From Cyrtodaria siliqua (Eukaryota; Mollusca; Bivalvia; Adapedonta; Hiatellidae), in the NCBI GenBank assembly GCA_037043455.1, contig JAWPHD010011425.1:20114-84113 (forward strand): a stretch of 64,000 bases of DNA, read 5' to 3'. Numbering within the stretch: position 1 is the first letter of the stretch; every line of letters starts with the position of its first letter. The notes under the pieces are model-generated. The model was not told where the DNA came from. It searched no databases and saw nothing but the letters and a program-made list of their open reading frames with translations. Shown piece after piece: positions 11,790-22,592 of the stretch. Position numbers and translations under genes: made by a program.

Positions 11790-12115
11790 TTTTCACCATT
11801 TTGGGAATGGGTCCGTGACCGGTCAAATTGGGAAAAAACACGCGATTTATCTCAAAATTGGGAAAAAACGCGCGATTTTTCTCAGAATTGGGAAAAAATG
11901 TATTTTGTTCAATTTACACAGAAAAGCAGAAGAAACGTCGAAAACCCTGGTAAAAAACTTTATTAAGAAGATTATTCTAACACATTTTACAATTTTGGGA
12001 AGAAAAATCTGGAATTGGGATTTTTTTTTTTTTTTTTTTAATCAAAATTGGGAAAAATGCTATTTTTTGGCGATTGGGAACGGGTCCGTTTACCGGACCC
12101 GTCCAAAGAAGGAAA
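11790..12115. repeat. Repeat with GGGTCCG ends and 30-bp internal repeats
   Basis: The left end has GGGAATGGGTCCGTGACCGG. The right end has GGGAACGGGTCCG followed by a GGGTCCG...CGGACCC palindrome (about 12077-12102). Three ~30-bp units of AATTGGGAAAAAACACGCGA lie at 11824-11912. The 136-codon frame across it comes from these repeats and poly-T, not from a gene. Confidence 0.6.
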
Positions 12116-13559
12116 AAAAACGCTGATATATTTTATTTCGACTTAAGCATATACAGCTCATCGTCAAACAAGATCATGGTTTCAATGCATTGCATGTAAA
12201 CAAATATAACAAAGTTGACAGAAAAGAAATAATGGTTGAGTGAAGTGAGAGTGTTATTCTTGGATGTTACCATTTACATAACATAACATAGTACAATGTC
12301 AATTATACTTGCAAACCCTATTGGTTATTTAATGCATCATCTCTTATTTTAAAGGCTTTCTTACAAAACATTGCTAGTTTTATCAGTAGTGATTTTTTTC
12401 TGAATTTAAAAGATTAATGATCTTAAACATATTTGGGCAGTTTGTAAAATATGCTGGAATGTGGGATTTTCTCAAATCATGATAATAAAGGCAAATAAGA
12501 TGAAGTGATTTTCATCTTCAATATCATTTAAAGTACATAGTGAATTTTTCCTTTGGTTTCTTTCAATATTTCTGTCTCGACCTGTTTCTATGGATAATTT
12601 ATGAGAAGACAATCTGATTTAAGCGATCATATTTATATACTTCAAATTATCTAGAATTTTAAGATAGCTAGAAATGTGTTCTGTTGTGATAACAACATTT
12701 AAATTGTGCTGCAGATGATGTTCAATTTCATTTAGGAACAGGGAAAACAACATTTATGATTACAAATCAGAGTTTAAATGCTTTTTATAGCTAGAGGCAA
12801 TCTTAGAGGGAGGGCAATGAAACCTGTTAAAGGCTTTAACCTTAAGCGAGCTTACAATTCAGAAATATCAATAGCTTCTGCAAAATACAAATACCTTGTT
12901 CGTTGGTGATTCCGAGCGTATGTGACATAACCCATTCTCAAGACTAATAATGTACCCAATGAAACATGCGTAGTTAATAAACTTACTAATCATAATGTAG
13001 ACTTGAAAGTGCTATGCAAGCATAGAATCAACTGTAATATTTGTTAATGTTTGTTCATAATTTTCTGTTCATTAGTTAATATGCATTAAAGTTCTCTGTT
13101 ATTAAATGTTATTTTGTTAAAATTAAATTATAAAACATATCTCTGGCATCTCTTTGGATGTCACATTATCCATTACTGGTAAAATAAAAGACACTTACAG
13201 TGGTCTAATAATCACGTTTATAACATTTCAAAAGATCGTAACTGTGTTTAATATTCGTGGTTATTCTATTACAGGTTTTAATATATTAATGGTGCAATAT
13301 ATTCACCAATGAGCAAATTAAAGCTAATTTACTTTGAACTATTTACATAATTATTAATTCTGATTTTAACATTCATCGGGACGCCGCGCAGTTTATAAAA
13401 CAATCACGCTTGCCGAGTCTTCTAAACGCTTGGTGTGTTCGGAGTGCGTTTATTAGTGGGGAGGATCACTTATATGGGGTATATGGTATATTTCTTAACC
13501 TTTTATTCTTATAATGCACTTCAGCTGTGTCCTTAATTATGAAAATGTTTGTGTTGATT
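12116..13559. other. No gene recognised
   Basis: AT-rich single-copy-looking sequence. A TTTATAAAA motif at 13394-13402 in a GC-richer patch could be a TATA box, but nothing recognisable lies downstream. Confidence 0.5.
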
Positions 13560-13680
13560 GTGGTGTTACAGTGACTGACAAGTTAATGATAACCAAGGAA
13601 GTTAAACATCTTATACTGACTGAGATTGACAAGTTAGCGATAACCAAGGAAGTTAAACATCGTATACTGCAAACTATGGC
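13560..13680. repeat. Two-copy ~56-bp tandem repeat
   Basis: The block GATAACCAAGGAAGTTAAAC is repeated with its flanks (ACTGACAAGTTA... then GATTGACAAGTTA...). Confidence 0.75.
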
Positions 13681-13711
13681 AAACATCTTGTATATGAGTC
13701 CCTGATCACAG

Positions 13712-14158
13712 TCACAGTATCCAACGTCCCATTTTCAAAAGACTGTATACATCATTCCTTCTTTGACACATCGTTTGCAGCACACGTGTTCCTTGCAAAC
13801 GCGGAAGCCAGTGTGGCAGTGTTATCGAGAATGGCTCCAACATATCCTCTTTCAACCCAGTCACCAAATGTAGGCATTTCAGGGTGGACCTAAAGGCCAT
13901 GTCTCCAACAATATTCAACCTGTTAAACAATCCAACAATATCCAACCTGTTAAACAACTCGGCAGGTGTGCTTGATAAGTGGCATGGACTTATTGTATCT
14001 TGGAACCATTGAAAGTCAACAATTCTTTGCGACATGAACATGCATTTCCTCTTCTCATACATTTTCCAACAAGGACAACTTTTGGAATTAGAAGGCTTAT
14101 GCAACCTCAACATAGTATTTCCAGATTTTCCAAACACATGTTTTACCTCTTCCAGCAA
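13712..14158 (-). other. Unassigned 148-codon open frame
   Basis: A minus-strand frame without low-complexity bias, containing a small internal repeat (FNRLDIVG/FNRLNIVG). No domain, signal peptide or membrane segment was recognised, and no neighbouring exon is evident. It may be a chance frame; length is the only support. Confidence 0.15.
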
Positions 14159-14880
14159 ATGAAGATATTTTATTACATCTAGAAAATGCGAAAAGCAACT
14201 ATTCGTCTTTCTTTATATGAACTAATGAATAGGCAATACAATGTGAACGAAGCACCTGACGTGATGAACTAACCTATAGCTCATCTAGCTGTAATACCTG
14301 TATATTGCTATAACATGTACTTCAACGTCTTTGTCTACTTTATATAGCATAAGTTTTGTGAAGTATTGTTTTACATATGCCACATGCAACACACTCATTA
14401 CATCAACTACTTAGTGAAATGATGGAGATCAGTCTGCATCCGACTCTCGTTGTCTGATACAAGGCACATCTCCATCTCTGTTTTATTGAACGTGTTTATT
14501 TTCCCTCCTATTGCAACCGATTGCTATACCAGGTAACCGGAACTCTGCTTTTGTTTTGCATAATGGCAGTCACCTACAAAACCTTCTGCAAGTAACATTC
14601 AACAATGTGTAAAGGAACTTGCAAATCATACTTAATAATGTTTTGCAAGCATAAAACGGTATTTTAAGGCAGCTCGTATAGTCTGATGAAAATCCAAATA
14701 AGTTTTCCAATGTCAGAAAATGCTGGTGTGATACCCTATTCCGCCGTCAATCCGAACCTAATATGATACATATTTATGCGAGAAGAGAAAGCAAGTTATA
14801 GAATATGTTATAAAGGATAGGCCATATTGGCATTTTGAACCGAAAATGTTAAAGCCCCCAAAGCCATTTTGCTGATTATT
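14159..14880. other. No gene seen
   Basis: AT-rich sequence with no coding frame or clear repeat. Confidence 0.5.
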
Positions 14881-14987
14881 TGGTAACAGGTCAACTCGTA
14901 CTTAAGTCAACTCGTACTCATTTTGGTCAACTCGTACTCATTTCTGTTTTTCAATTGGTCAACTCGTACTCATCTCGTACTCACTAA
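14881..14987. repeat. ~105-bp direct repeat, copy 2
   Basis: Same order of CAACTCGTACT units as 11173-11277, with a handful of mismatches. The two copies bound about 3.6 kb. Confidence 0.9.
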
Positions 14988-15599
14988 GACAAATATCATG
15001 TTTTTGTTTCTGTTTTGTTTGTTTTTTGAAAGAAAGAAAGAAAAAAAAGAAAAGAAAACGTATGATGGCTCTCAGGATGGCTACTAAAACGTACTAGGGA
15101 TTAAAACTCAGCCTTTGTGATTGGAAAGGTGCCCGCTTGACAATTTCCACTATTATGACTCTGATGTAGCTTGCAAAGATCTCAATTCAGGCATATAATT
15201 AAAATTTACTATCGAAATTGTGTGTATTACCTCCCTCCCTCACACGAACGAACGATATGAATAAACGTAGGCCTACTTCAACTACTGCCTTGCTGTTGCT
15301 GTTCAAATCACATTTGGTTAATTTTGAAGAACTTGGTTCCACTCCTTTCAATTTAGGTTCATTCGAGACTGTGGAGTTCATTCAATTCTAATACTTAATG
15401 CACGAAGTATTATAACTTTACAAAGGCTAATTAATCCGTTATTCATATGTATTTACTAAATTGAATGAACAACATTATTATACCATGATTGTTATTGTGT
15501 CATATACTTTTCAAAATAAGTTTCAAATTTATTTATTTTAATTTGTTTGTGTGCTTTAATCCATTGGTGATGCACATTAAGTAAAGGGATAAAACAGCA
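14988..15599. other. No gene seen
   Basis: Includes a GAAA-rich tract at 15028-15058. No supported gene. Confidence 0.5.
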
Positions 15600-15607
15600 A
15601 CAATAAC

Positions 15608-15850
15608 GGGTCCATCGGAACACCCCAAATCCCACCAAATTCCCCCAAATCCCACCAAATTCCCCCAAATTCCCCCAAATCCATCCACAACCCCACAAAC
15701 TGGACATAAGATGCGAAAAGGTATTAATTTAAGGTACAACAGTCCATAAATCAATATTAAAATGATTAATGTATTGCCTTAAAATGGATAATTCAAGCAT
15801 AACGAGCGTATCATCGGTTTACGTTTTTTTCACACCTTCATGACAATAGC
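15608..15850 (+). repeat. Left terminal inverted repeat, G/C-rich tip
   Basis: The tip has several CCCAAATCCCACCAAATTCC-type units, then a TTGCCTTAAAATGG...TTTTTTTCACACC stretch that matches the right repeat. On the minus strand the tip is runs of three to five G separated by ATTT-like spacers, a G-quadruplex-type pattern. Confidence 0.85.
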
Positions 15851-16859
15851 AATTTAACCAGTATGGATACATAAATTACAATCGTATTGATATTTTATTC
15901 AATGCATCATAACAATACAAGAATTATAATATTTTATATAGGGTAATATTTAATATTTAATTCACCCTGTCACGTTAGCCTATAGATATAGCATCTATAG
16001 TTTCCAGCTGGTACCACGTGGAGGTGTGACTAGGACTGTTTGGATTTTAATAAAATCTAATATGAACTAAGGTAAAACCTTGAGGCGAGCACAGAAAATG
16101 TGAAAGTAAATTTTAAACTGATAAAACTCAATGAAAGAACAATACAATTGAAAAGCAACACACTAATGAGGTCCTTTCAGGGGTTTTGGGGAAAATGGCC
16201 ATTTGTATTTGGTGAACAAGGGAACAATGGCTGTTAACAATGGCTGTTATTTCAGTGGAAAAGAGAACATCGACACATATTTTTAGGTTAGGGAACAACG
16301 GAACATGACTTTACAGGAAATACAATTCTAACATCTAGTTTTAATAATATGAATAAGGCACTGCCTCATGGCGAGCGTCGGTTTAAGTAAATAAAATGGT
16401 TACATTGTGTAATATTACTCATACTGTAATACCTTATAACATAGGGATTTTCTAAACCCAACTCAGTTGCTCCGTTCTAAGGGACACGCAAAACGCAACC
16501 CACTACTATTCACATACAAACTTTGCGATCATCACATAAAAAAAACTAATTCAACAAATTATTTAAGAATAACTAATCGAAATCGAAATGGGGATCTACA
16601 CATTACAGAGGCGTAGCCAAACTAAAATCTTAAGTACGCACCCTTAATGCCAAAGGCATTACCCTTGGCGCGTAGGGGTAGGTGCGGGAGGGGATCGGCC
16701 CCTCCTGCTGGGGTGGGAGGGTAGGGCCTACCCTCTAGAAAATTTTAAAATATAGACATCTTTTGGTAGCCTCTGGTGGGTTTTTTGGTCACATTTTGGC
16801 GGCCTTCTAGGGTAAAATAATGTCTTTAAAAATGAAAAAAACATATGTCAGGAGTTAAG
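15851..16859. other. Element interior, no gene seen
   Basis: No coding frame. 16605-16740 contains GGCGTAGCCAAACT followed by a C/G-rich low-copy stretch resembling the MITE at 40551, and may be another nested insertion. Confidence 0.4.
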
Positions 16860-17564
16860 TTAGTCTTCGATTTTTATGCCATTTTTGGCCGAAATTATTT
16901 TTTCACTTTTCGTTCGAGTTCGATTCCCGCCATTGCGTTGTGTCCCTGAGCAAGACACTTTATCTGCATTGGTTAGTACTGGTTCTACCCAGGAAGACAT
17001 TTTTTTCTCTCTTTTAAAGTCCATTATATAAAGACCGCGCAAAAGGCATCTATGGGCCTGTGTTTTCAAAATTATCATCTCTCCTTCATGAATTCCAGGG
17101 TGAACGTTGTCTTCACTGTAGTGTTTAGGGTACTTCAGCTGTTTCATTATATCTATGAAGTCTTTTTGCATGTATTTAGACAGTTTTTTGTTAATGCAGC
17201 GGCGAATCTGATTGAATACTTGCGCCGTAAGGTGGCTAGATTTGAAAAAAGAACCACACTCTACGATGCTGGCAACAAAAACCCTTTCCACTCCGGATTC
17301 TCTTAGTCTAAGCATGATGTCACGAAGACGGAGGATCACTTCTTCTGCCAAAGACGCTCCATTTATGTCGTTGCCGCCGAGGTTAATGAAGACGACGTCC
17401 GGCTGGTAGTCTAGAAGTTCATTGAACTTGTCTTCGAATTTTCGCTGCGTCGACATGCCAGGAACACCAAAAAAACGACAGACTCCTGGTAATTCCATAT
17501 TACCGTTGGTAAACGTTTCCAATCTGGAAATATAACTATCTCCAAATAATGCAAATCGTGTCAT
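16860..17564 (-). CDS. SGNH/GDSL-type hydrolase, single exon
   Basis: The 234-residue frame holds the SGNH blocks in order. They are GDSY with nucleophile Ser10; a Gly in the PGMS loop (Gly36) for the oxyanion hole; INLGGNDIN with Asn65; and DNVHPG with Asp152 and His155. The Ser-Asp-His triad is therefore complete in a fold of about 180 residues. The family hydrolyses ester bonds (lipases, acetyl-esterases); substrate cannot be inferred. There is no signal peptide or membrane segment, so it is probably cytosolic. The ATG at 17564 has A at -3 and follows a TATA-like box by about 50 bp. Residues 190-218 are read antisense through a SINE fragment, so the original C-terminus was replaced. The gene lies wholly inside the TIR element. 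The absence of introns suggests a retrocopy or a transposon-borne gene. Confidence 0.8.
   Translation of the reverse strand: MTRFALFGDSYISRLETFTNGNMELPGVCRFFGVPGMSTQRKFEDKFNELLDYQPDVVFINLGGNDINGASLAEEVILRLRDIMLRLRESGVERVFVASIVECGSFFKSSHLTAQVFNQIRRCINKKLSKYMQKDFIDIMKQLKYPKHYSEDNVHPGIHEGEMIILKTQAHRCLLRGLYIMDFKREKKMSSWVEPVLTNADKVSCSGTQRNGGNRTRTKSEKIISAKNGIKIED
16908..17000 (+). repeat. SINE fragment forming the hydrolase tail
   Basis: It contains a tRNA-type B box (GAGTTCGATTCCCG) and the body motif TGTCCCTGAGCAAGACACTT, followed by GGTTCTACCCAGGAAG. The body parallels the tRNA-Trp SINE at 38940-39155. It is on the plus strand, antisense to the hydrolase frame. Confidence 0.75.
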
Positions 17565-17612
17565 TTTGGTATAGGTATAAGAATCTATGAAATATACTTT
17601 GACATATTAATA

Positions 17613-17620
17613 CTTATATA
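17613..17620 (-). promoter_or_regulatory. Possible TATA box of the SGNH gene
   Basis: TATATAAG on the minus strand about 50 bp before the ATG would give a very short 5' leader. It is a weak call in AT-rich DNA. Confidence 0.3.
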
Positions 17621-17879
17621 CCTTTAATTTATCAACTGCGCTTGGGTTATTATGATATTTCACTCACTGAGTGATTTATTTCAATAAGCAGTGTCATGAT
17701 TTCTAATTGCTTTATTCGTAATAATGCTTTATAACCAAAATTAGTAGTATATCACTTAACTAAATAAGCGCTGATTGCTTTATTTGTAATTGAATAACTA
17801 ATATTACTATATCAATTATTTCTGTAATTAAAATGCATTATACTCCCATATGAGTGATTACTTTCACCGACTGTCCTAT

Positions 17880-18125
17880 TTTGTGTAGTTGTTACGAACG
17901 TGTGAAAAAAATGTATACCGATCGAATCATAGGTACGCTTGAAATAACCATTTAAGGCAATAAATTAATAATTTTTATACTTAAAACAATATATAAAGTC
18001 ACGTTTGGAGACTTTTGGCGGTTGGGGGATGCTTTTGGGGGTGTTATTGTGGGATTTGGGGGGATTTGGGGAATTTTGTGGGATTTGGGGGAATTTGGTG
18101 GGATTTGGGGTGTTCCGATGGACCG
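17880..18125 (-). repeat. Right terminal inverted repeat, G-rich tip
   Basis: Reverse complement of 15608-15850 with drift. The plus strand shows many GGGATTTGGGG/GGGGGAATTTGG units ending GGGGTGTTCCGATGGACCG, next to the ACAATAAC duplication. Confidence 0.85.
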
Positions 18126-18133
18126 ACAATAAC

Positions 18134-18512
18134 AGCGTATTTTCGCATTAATTTTTGATTATAAGTAATGAATTTATTGATATATATAGTCCACTTTTAT
18201 CCCCCGCCTTCGCGAAAATGAGGAATATACAAATGGCGTTGTCCGTCCGTCCATGCGGCCGTCCGTATGGGTATCACAAACTTGTGATGACTCCCAACCT
18301 GCATGACACATCGGCCTAAAAACTTAGTAAAAGATAATTTATAGGCTGTACCACATAGAATCCGAACCCCACTCAAGGAAGGAATTTTAAGTTCAAAATA
18401 CCCGCTCCACTTGATTTTTCTCTTTCACCCCCACCACAGCACCTGAAAAAATCAAGTCCCTTCTTTGCCCCCACCCCATCCCATTCAAGTCTCGCGCATT
18501 GGAGACACACAT
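18134..18512. repeat. Fragment of a CCCCCGCC-start pearl-like element
   Basis: 18197-18310 has TTATCCCCCGCCTTCGCG, then GTCCGTCCGTCC and ATCACAAACTTGTG, the start layout of the pearl-like families, without clear core repeats. The rest is C-rich and unassigned. Confidence 0.5.
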
Positions 18513-19600
18513 TTTTGTGTCAAATTGCACCGGCACGCATGAATTCTACATTCTCATCAGGATCCTGATATAACTGGTCTCGAAACAACACTGTATTCCA
18601 ATTATTATCTCTACCAGTATCTATCGATTTACGGGTTATCGGGCGTATTATACGTATCAGCTCTACAAAAAAGAACGGTGGTGTTACATTTTAATTAATA
18701 ATTTGAAGAATAGTTTACCGATTTTTAAAAGCCATATACTGATAGAAAGTGTATAAAATTTCTTTTTTAGCCAATAAATTTTCTTTGTTGGTTTATGGTG
18801 ATAAAGAATCCATTTCGCTGGTGTAGGAACAAACTCGCTTTCTTCATTAGGTGTCTGCTACTTTGTTTTTGCTTTATTTTTTTCTAATTTACCAATTTTC
18901 AGCAACCTTTACGGTAATATTATCTCGTCAAAATTTTATGTCTTGCAATTCTTTGTCCTTTCATCTTTCCATAAAGATTACTTTTAGCGAGTCATATTTA
19001 GAAATGTTGAAAAAAGAATATCAAATAGTAGCACGATCTTTTGCGGCGAATTATGTGTATTTAACATGATTCTTATATTTGATGTTCTGCTTCAACATTT
19101 CTAAACATAACTTGCTGGATGTAATCTCTATGGAAAGATGAAAGGCCAATGAGATGCAAGACATAACATTTTATGAGATATTATTACCATAAAGGTGAGA
19201 TACATTTTGGTGAAAATTGGTAAAATCAGAAAAATTGAAGCAAAAACAAAATAGCGATCGCCTAATGAAGAACACATGTTTGTTTCTAAACAGCAAATTA
19301 GATTATCACTGAATAACAATAAAGAAAATTAATTGTTTAAAAAGGAAAAAAATTAACGGTATATGGCTTTTAAAAATCAGTGAACTATATATATTCTTCA
19401 AATTGTTAATTAAAAAATAACACTACCGTTCGTTTTTTGTAGAGCCGATACGCATAACACGCTTGATAAGCCGTAAATGGATAGATACAGGTAGAGACGA
19501 CAGCCATATTTTAGGATGCACCTATATTTACGTTAGTGTTTCAAGACCAGTTATATGAGGACTCTGGTTCTCACGCATTCTAACAATTTGACCAAAAAAT
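18513..19600. repeat. Foldback element, ~1.1 kb palindrome
   Basis: The arms 18513-19025 and about 19075-19600 are imperfect reverse complements (roughly 75-80 percent by eye) with a loop of about 50 bp. Matching blocks include ATATAACTGGTCT, TTTTTAAAAGCCATATAC, TCTTCATTAGG, TTTACCAATTTTCA and CATCTTTCCATA. A transcript would fold into a long hairpin. No conserved coding frame is present. Confidence 0.85.
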
Positions 19601-20302
19601 TAAAAAAATTAAAATTCATAACATTCAACCAAAGACCGTCTCGCTCTTCAGGGGCCTTCACCCCACTGACCTTCTAACTGAGGGTCAAACACCCCTTGGA
19701 CCCCACCTCACTCTTGACTTCCATTTGACCTTGACAGCTAATTCACCCACTAGAAAATCTACAAATTACACCCCATCCCCTGGATTTTTTCTCTCAGAAA
19801 AACAACAACACGCATAGCGTAAATTACACCTGCATGATTACTAATTGCGTATTATTGGCTAATGAATCTTTAGCCACACAGTCACATGATCTGAACAAAT
19901 CACACTAACTTATCTGGGTTAATCTTTCACGCATGAGATTGTTTCTAGTCACAGTTTTGCTACGAACATATTTTGCACGACGTGCCGTGAGTAAGGGGTT
20001 AGTTCAGGCAACAATTTATTTTGTATTTTTGATGATTGGAAGTTTTTGTAAAAATGAAATAACTAAATACTGCTGCCTCCTTTTATCACAATTTGATATG
20101 TGTATGCTTTTAAAAAGCCATAGTTTGTTTAGAGTAGATAACTGGTTATAAATTTGGACTCTTGGAGTACAAGAAATGACCGACCCTAAATCTGGTACTC
20201 GAGTACCGGTACTTGCCCAGCACTAGTCTTCAGTGTTTGCAAAACTTGTTTTTTTGTGGAATTTCCATAATTTTATTATCTCTTTCACTTTGTATAAGAT
20301 AA
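19601..20302. other. No gene seen
   Basis: C-rich and then AT-rich sequence. A 72-codon hydrophobic frame at 19933-20151 has no recognisable domain. Confidence 0.5.
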
Positions 20303-20455
20303 ACATTTGAATATTTCAGCCCTAGTGATTTTGTCGTAGACATGATGATGTAATGGAGAAGGACCTCATTGTATATCAGTAACATTTGAATACTTCAGCC
20401 TCGGGGTTTTGTCATAGACATGGTGAAGTAACTGAGAAGGAACCTTATTGTCCAA
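20303..20455. repeat. ~77-bp tandem duplication
   Basis: Two diverged units share ACATTTGAATA.TTCAGCC and GTAGACATG.TG. Confidence 0.75.
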
Positions 20456-20559
20456 TGGAGGTGTAAGTAAATTTCTTACAATACAAAAGTACTTTTGTTT
20501 ATTAGCCGGACTTTTCAAGCTATTCTACTTGCCCCGGTGTTTGTGTTACTGTAACCGTT

Positions 20560-21030
20560 AGTTTCGGTTAGCTCCTATCTCACAAACCAACTACCAGAGG
20601 TCAATAAAACCTATAATACATGTATTCAGTAGAAATAGATAACATGCCACGTGCAGGTCACACAATTCTGCAAAATATTTTGACAAAGTTATTCCTCTTT
20701 TTTGTACTTTGTCAATTTTGGGGTTAACATTTTACCGTAAGCTCAATATCTCACAAACTGCCTGCAAGAACTAAAAATAAACTTCACATATTTATTCAGT
20801 ATAAATAGATAACATGCCATGCATAAGTCTCATAACCTGCAACCTATTTTGACAAGGTTATGCCTCTTTTTGTACTTAGTCAATTTCTTTTTTAACTTTT
20901 TTTGGTAAGCTCATATCCCAGAAACTGCTTGACTGAAACTTTACACAATACACATGTATTTACTATCTTAAGAGGAATTCTAACAAACAAGTGCCCTAAC
21001 TCGGTTATTAATTTTGCAGAATTATGCCCC
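20560..21030 (+). repeat. Core repeats, ~175-bp period
   Basis: Three units share CTCACAAACTGCCT, ATTCAGTA.AAATAGATAAC and TTTTGACAA.GTTATGCCTC. They are pearl-like without a visible terminal hairpin. Confidence 0.7.
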
Positions 21031-21036
21031 TTTTTG

Positions 21037-21790
21037 TGTCACCTGCATAGCATTGCAGACACTTAGGGACCACTTTATCCATCGTCCTTCTTCGTCCGTC
21101 ACACTTTAACCTGCAATCTAACCTTGGCCATAACTTGAAAAGTTTTTGACATATGTTCATAAAACTTCACACACATCTTCATCTTAACCCAATGAATGCT
21201 GTTACACATGTCCAATAACTCTGACTTTCATTTTGACACAGTTTCTGACTTTCATTTTGACAGAGTTGTGCCCCTTTCATAAAACTAACCTACAACCTAA
21301 ACAGGCTCATAACTGTCCATAACCTAAGAAGTATTTGACCTTAGTATTTTCATGAAACTTCACACACATATTCATCTTATCACACAGAATATTGTTACCT
21401 ATGACCAATAACTCTGACTTTCATTTTGACAGAGTTTCTGACTTTCATTTTGACAGAGTTACGCTCCCTTTCATAAAACTTTAACCTGCAACCTAACCAA
21501 GCTCATAATTGGCCATAACTTAAGAAGTATTTGACCTATGTTCATGAAACTTCACACACACATTTATCTACTACACATAATATTGTTACCCATGACCAGT
21601 AACTCTCACTTTCATTTCAGCAGAGTTATGCCCCTTTTCATAAAACTTTAATTCGCAGCCAAACCAAGCTCATAACTGGCCATAAGTTGAAAAGTATTGT
21701 TCATGAAACTTCACACACATATTCATTTCTGGCTTTCATTTTGGCAGAGTTAGTTATGCTCCCTTTTTATAAAACTTTAACCTGCAACCT
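21037..21790 (+). repeat. Pearl-like element with TGTC...GACA hairpin
   Basis: A start hairpin at 21037-21061 (TGTCACCTGCAT...GCAGACA) is followed by CGTCC motifs. About four units of 160-190 bp follow, sharing GACCTATGTTCATGAAACTT and TTTCATTTTGACAGAGTTA. Confidence 0.75.
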
Positions 21791-21935
21791 AACCTAGATT
21801 GCCGTGGTTATAGAAATCCGAGAACCTGCTGCCATGGTTCTAGGAATCCGAGAACCTGCTGCCATGGTTATAGGAATCCGAGAACCTGCTCTACTCTTAC
21901 TAATGAAAAGATTGCCATGGTTCTTTAAATGTAGC
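21790..21935 (-). repeat. SINE fragment with 30-bp expansion
   Basis: The piece AGGAATCC.AGAACCTGCT...CTCTACTCTTA matches the interior of the SINE at 41180. The block GGAATCCGAGAACCTGCTGC is present about three times, a local tandem expansion. Confidence 0.7.
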
Positions 21936-22590
21936 TTATAACTACAAAATATTGACCTATGGTCATGGAACTTTATACAGTTCTTCCTTATCAATTATCC
22001 AATGCAGATCTTTGCCCCTTTTCATAAAAAATGCTCCATTAATTCATGAAGGATTGCACAAGTCTTCAAACTTTATAGTTAGATTGTACTTGCTGAAATA
22101 AGCACCTTCTAGTTATTTGATCTTTACCAAACTTGCACAGATTGTTAATGTCAATGAAAGCTCAGTCAAGTTCAAAAACCAGTCAAATCGGATCAGTAAC
22201 ACCAGAGTTATGGCCTTGTTTTTGTGGAAAATGGCATTTTCTGCCTTGTGAACACACTAGCACCTTCATTTATTATTTGATCTTTACCAAACATGCACAG
22301 ATTGTTAATATCGATGAAAGCTCGGACTAGTTCGAAAACCTGCTAGATCGGATTAGTAACACCAAGGTTATGGCCCTTATTTTTCTGAAAAATGCCGTTT
22401 TCTGCCATGTGAACACTCTAGCACCTTCATTTATTATTTGATCTTTACCAAACTTGCACAGATTGTTATCATCAATGAAAACTGAGACAAGTTTGAAAAC
22501 CAGTCGGATCGTATCAGTAACACCAGAGTTATGACCCTTGTTTTTCTGAAAAATGCCATTTTCTGCCTTGTGAACACTTTGGCACCGTCA
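21936..22590 (+). repeat. Core repeats, 161-bp period
   Basis: GATCTTTACCAAACTTGCAC recurs near 22120, 22282 and 22442. Units also share AATATCAATGAAAGCTC and CACCAGAGTTATGGCC. They are the same family as the repeats at 31620-32700. Confidence 0.85.
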
Positions 22591-22592
22591 TT

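Larger units (their letters stand above)
15608..18125. mobile_element. TIR element carrying an SGNH hydrolase gene
   Basis: The ends are near-perfect inverted repeats: left GGGTCCATCGGAACACCCCA, right (reversed) CGGTCCATCGGAACACCCCA. Both are flanked by the same octamer ACAATAAC (15600-15607 and 18126-18133), an 8-bp target-site duplication. The inverted repeats stay alignable for about 240 bp on each side. The 2518-bp element contains an intact hydrolase frame on the minus strand, a SINE fragment at the 3' end of that frame, and 0.9 kb without recognised genes (15851-16859). An 8-bp duplication fits hAT, P or Merlin-type transposition, but no transposase is present, so it is nonautonomous or a transposon that has taken up a gene. 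Confidence 0.85.

Noticed and set aside
11716..12126. 136-codon frame
   Set aside because: Crosses a repeat with 30-bp units and poly-T; no recognisable protein.
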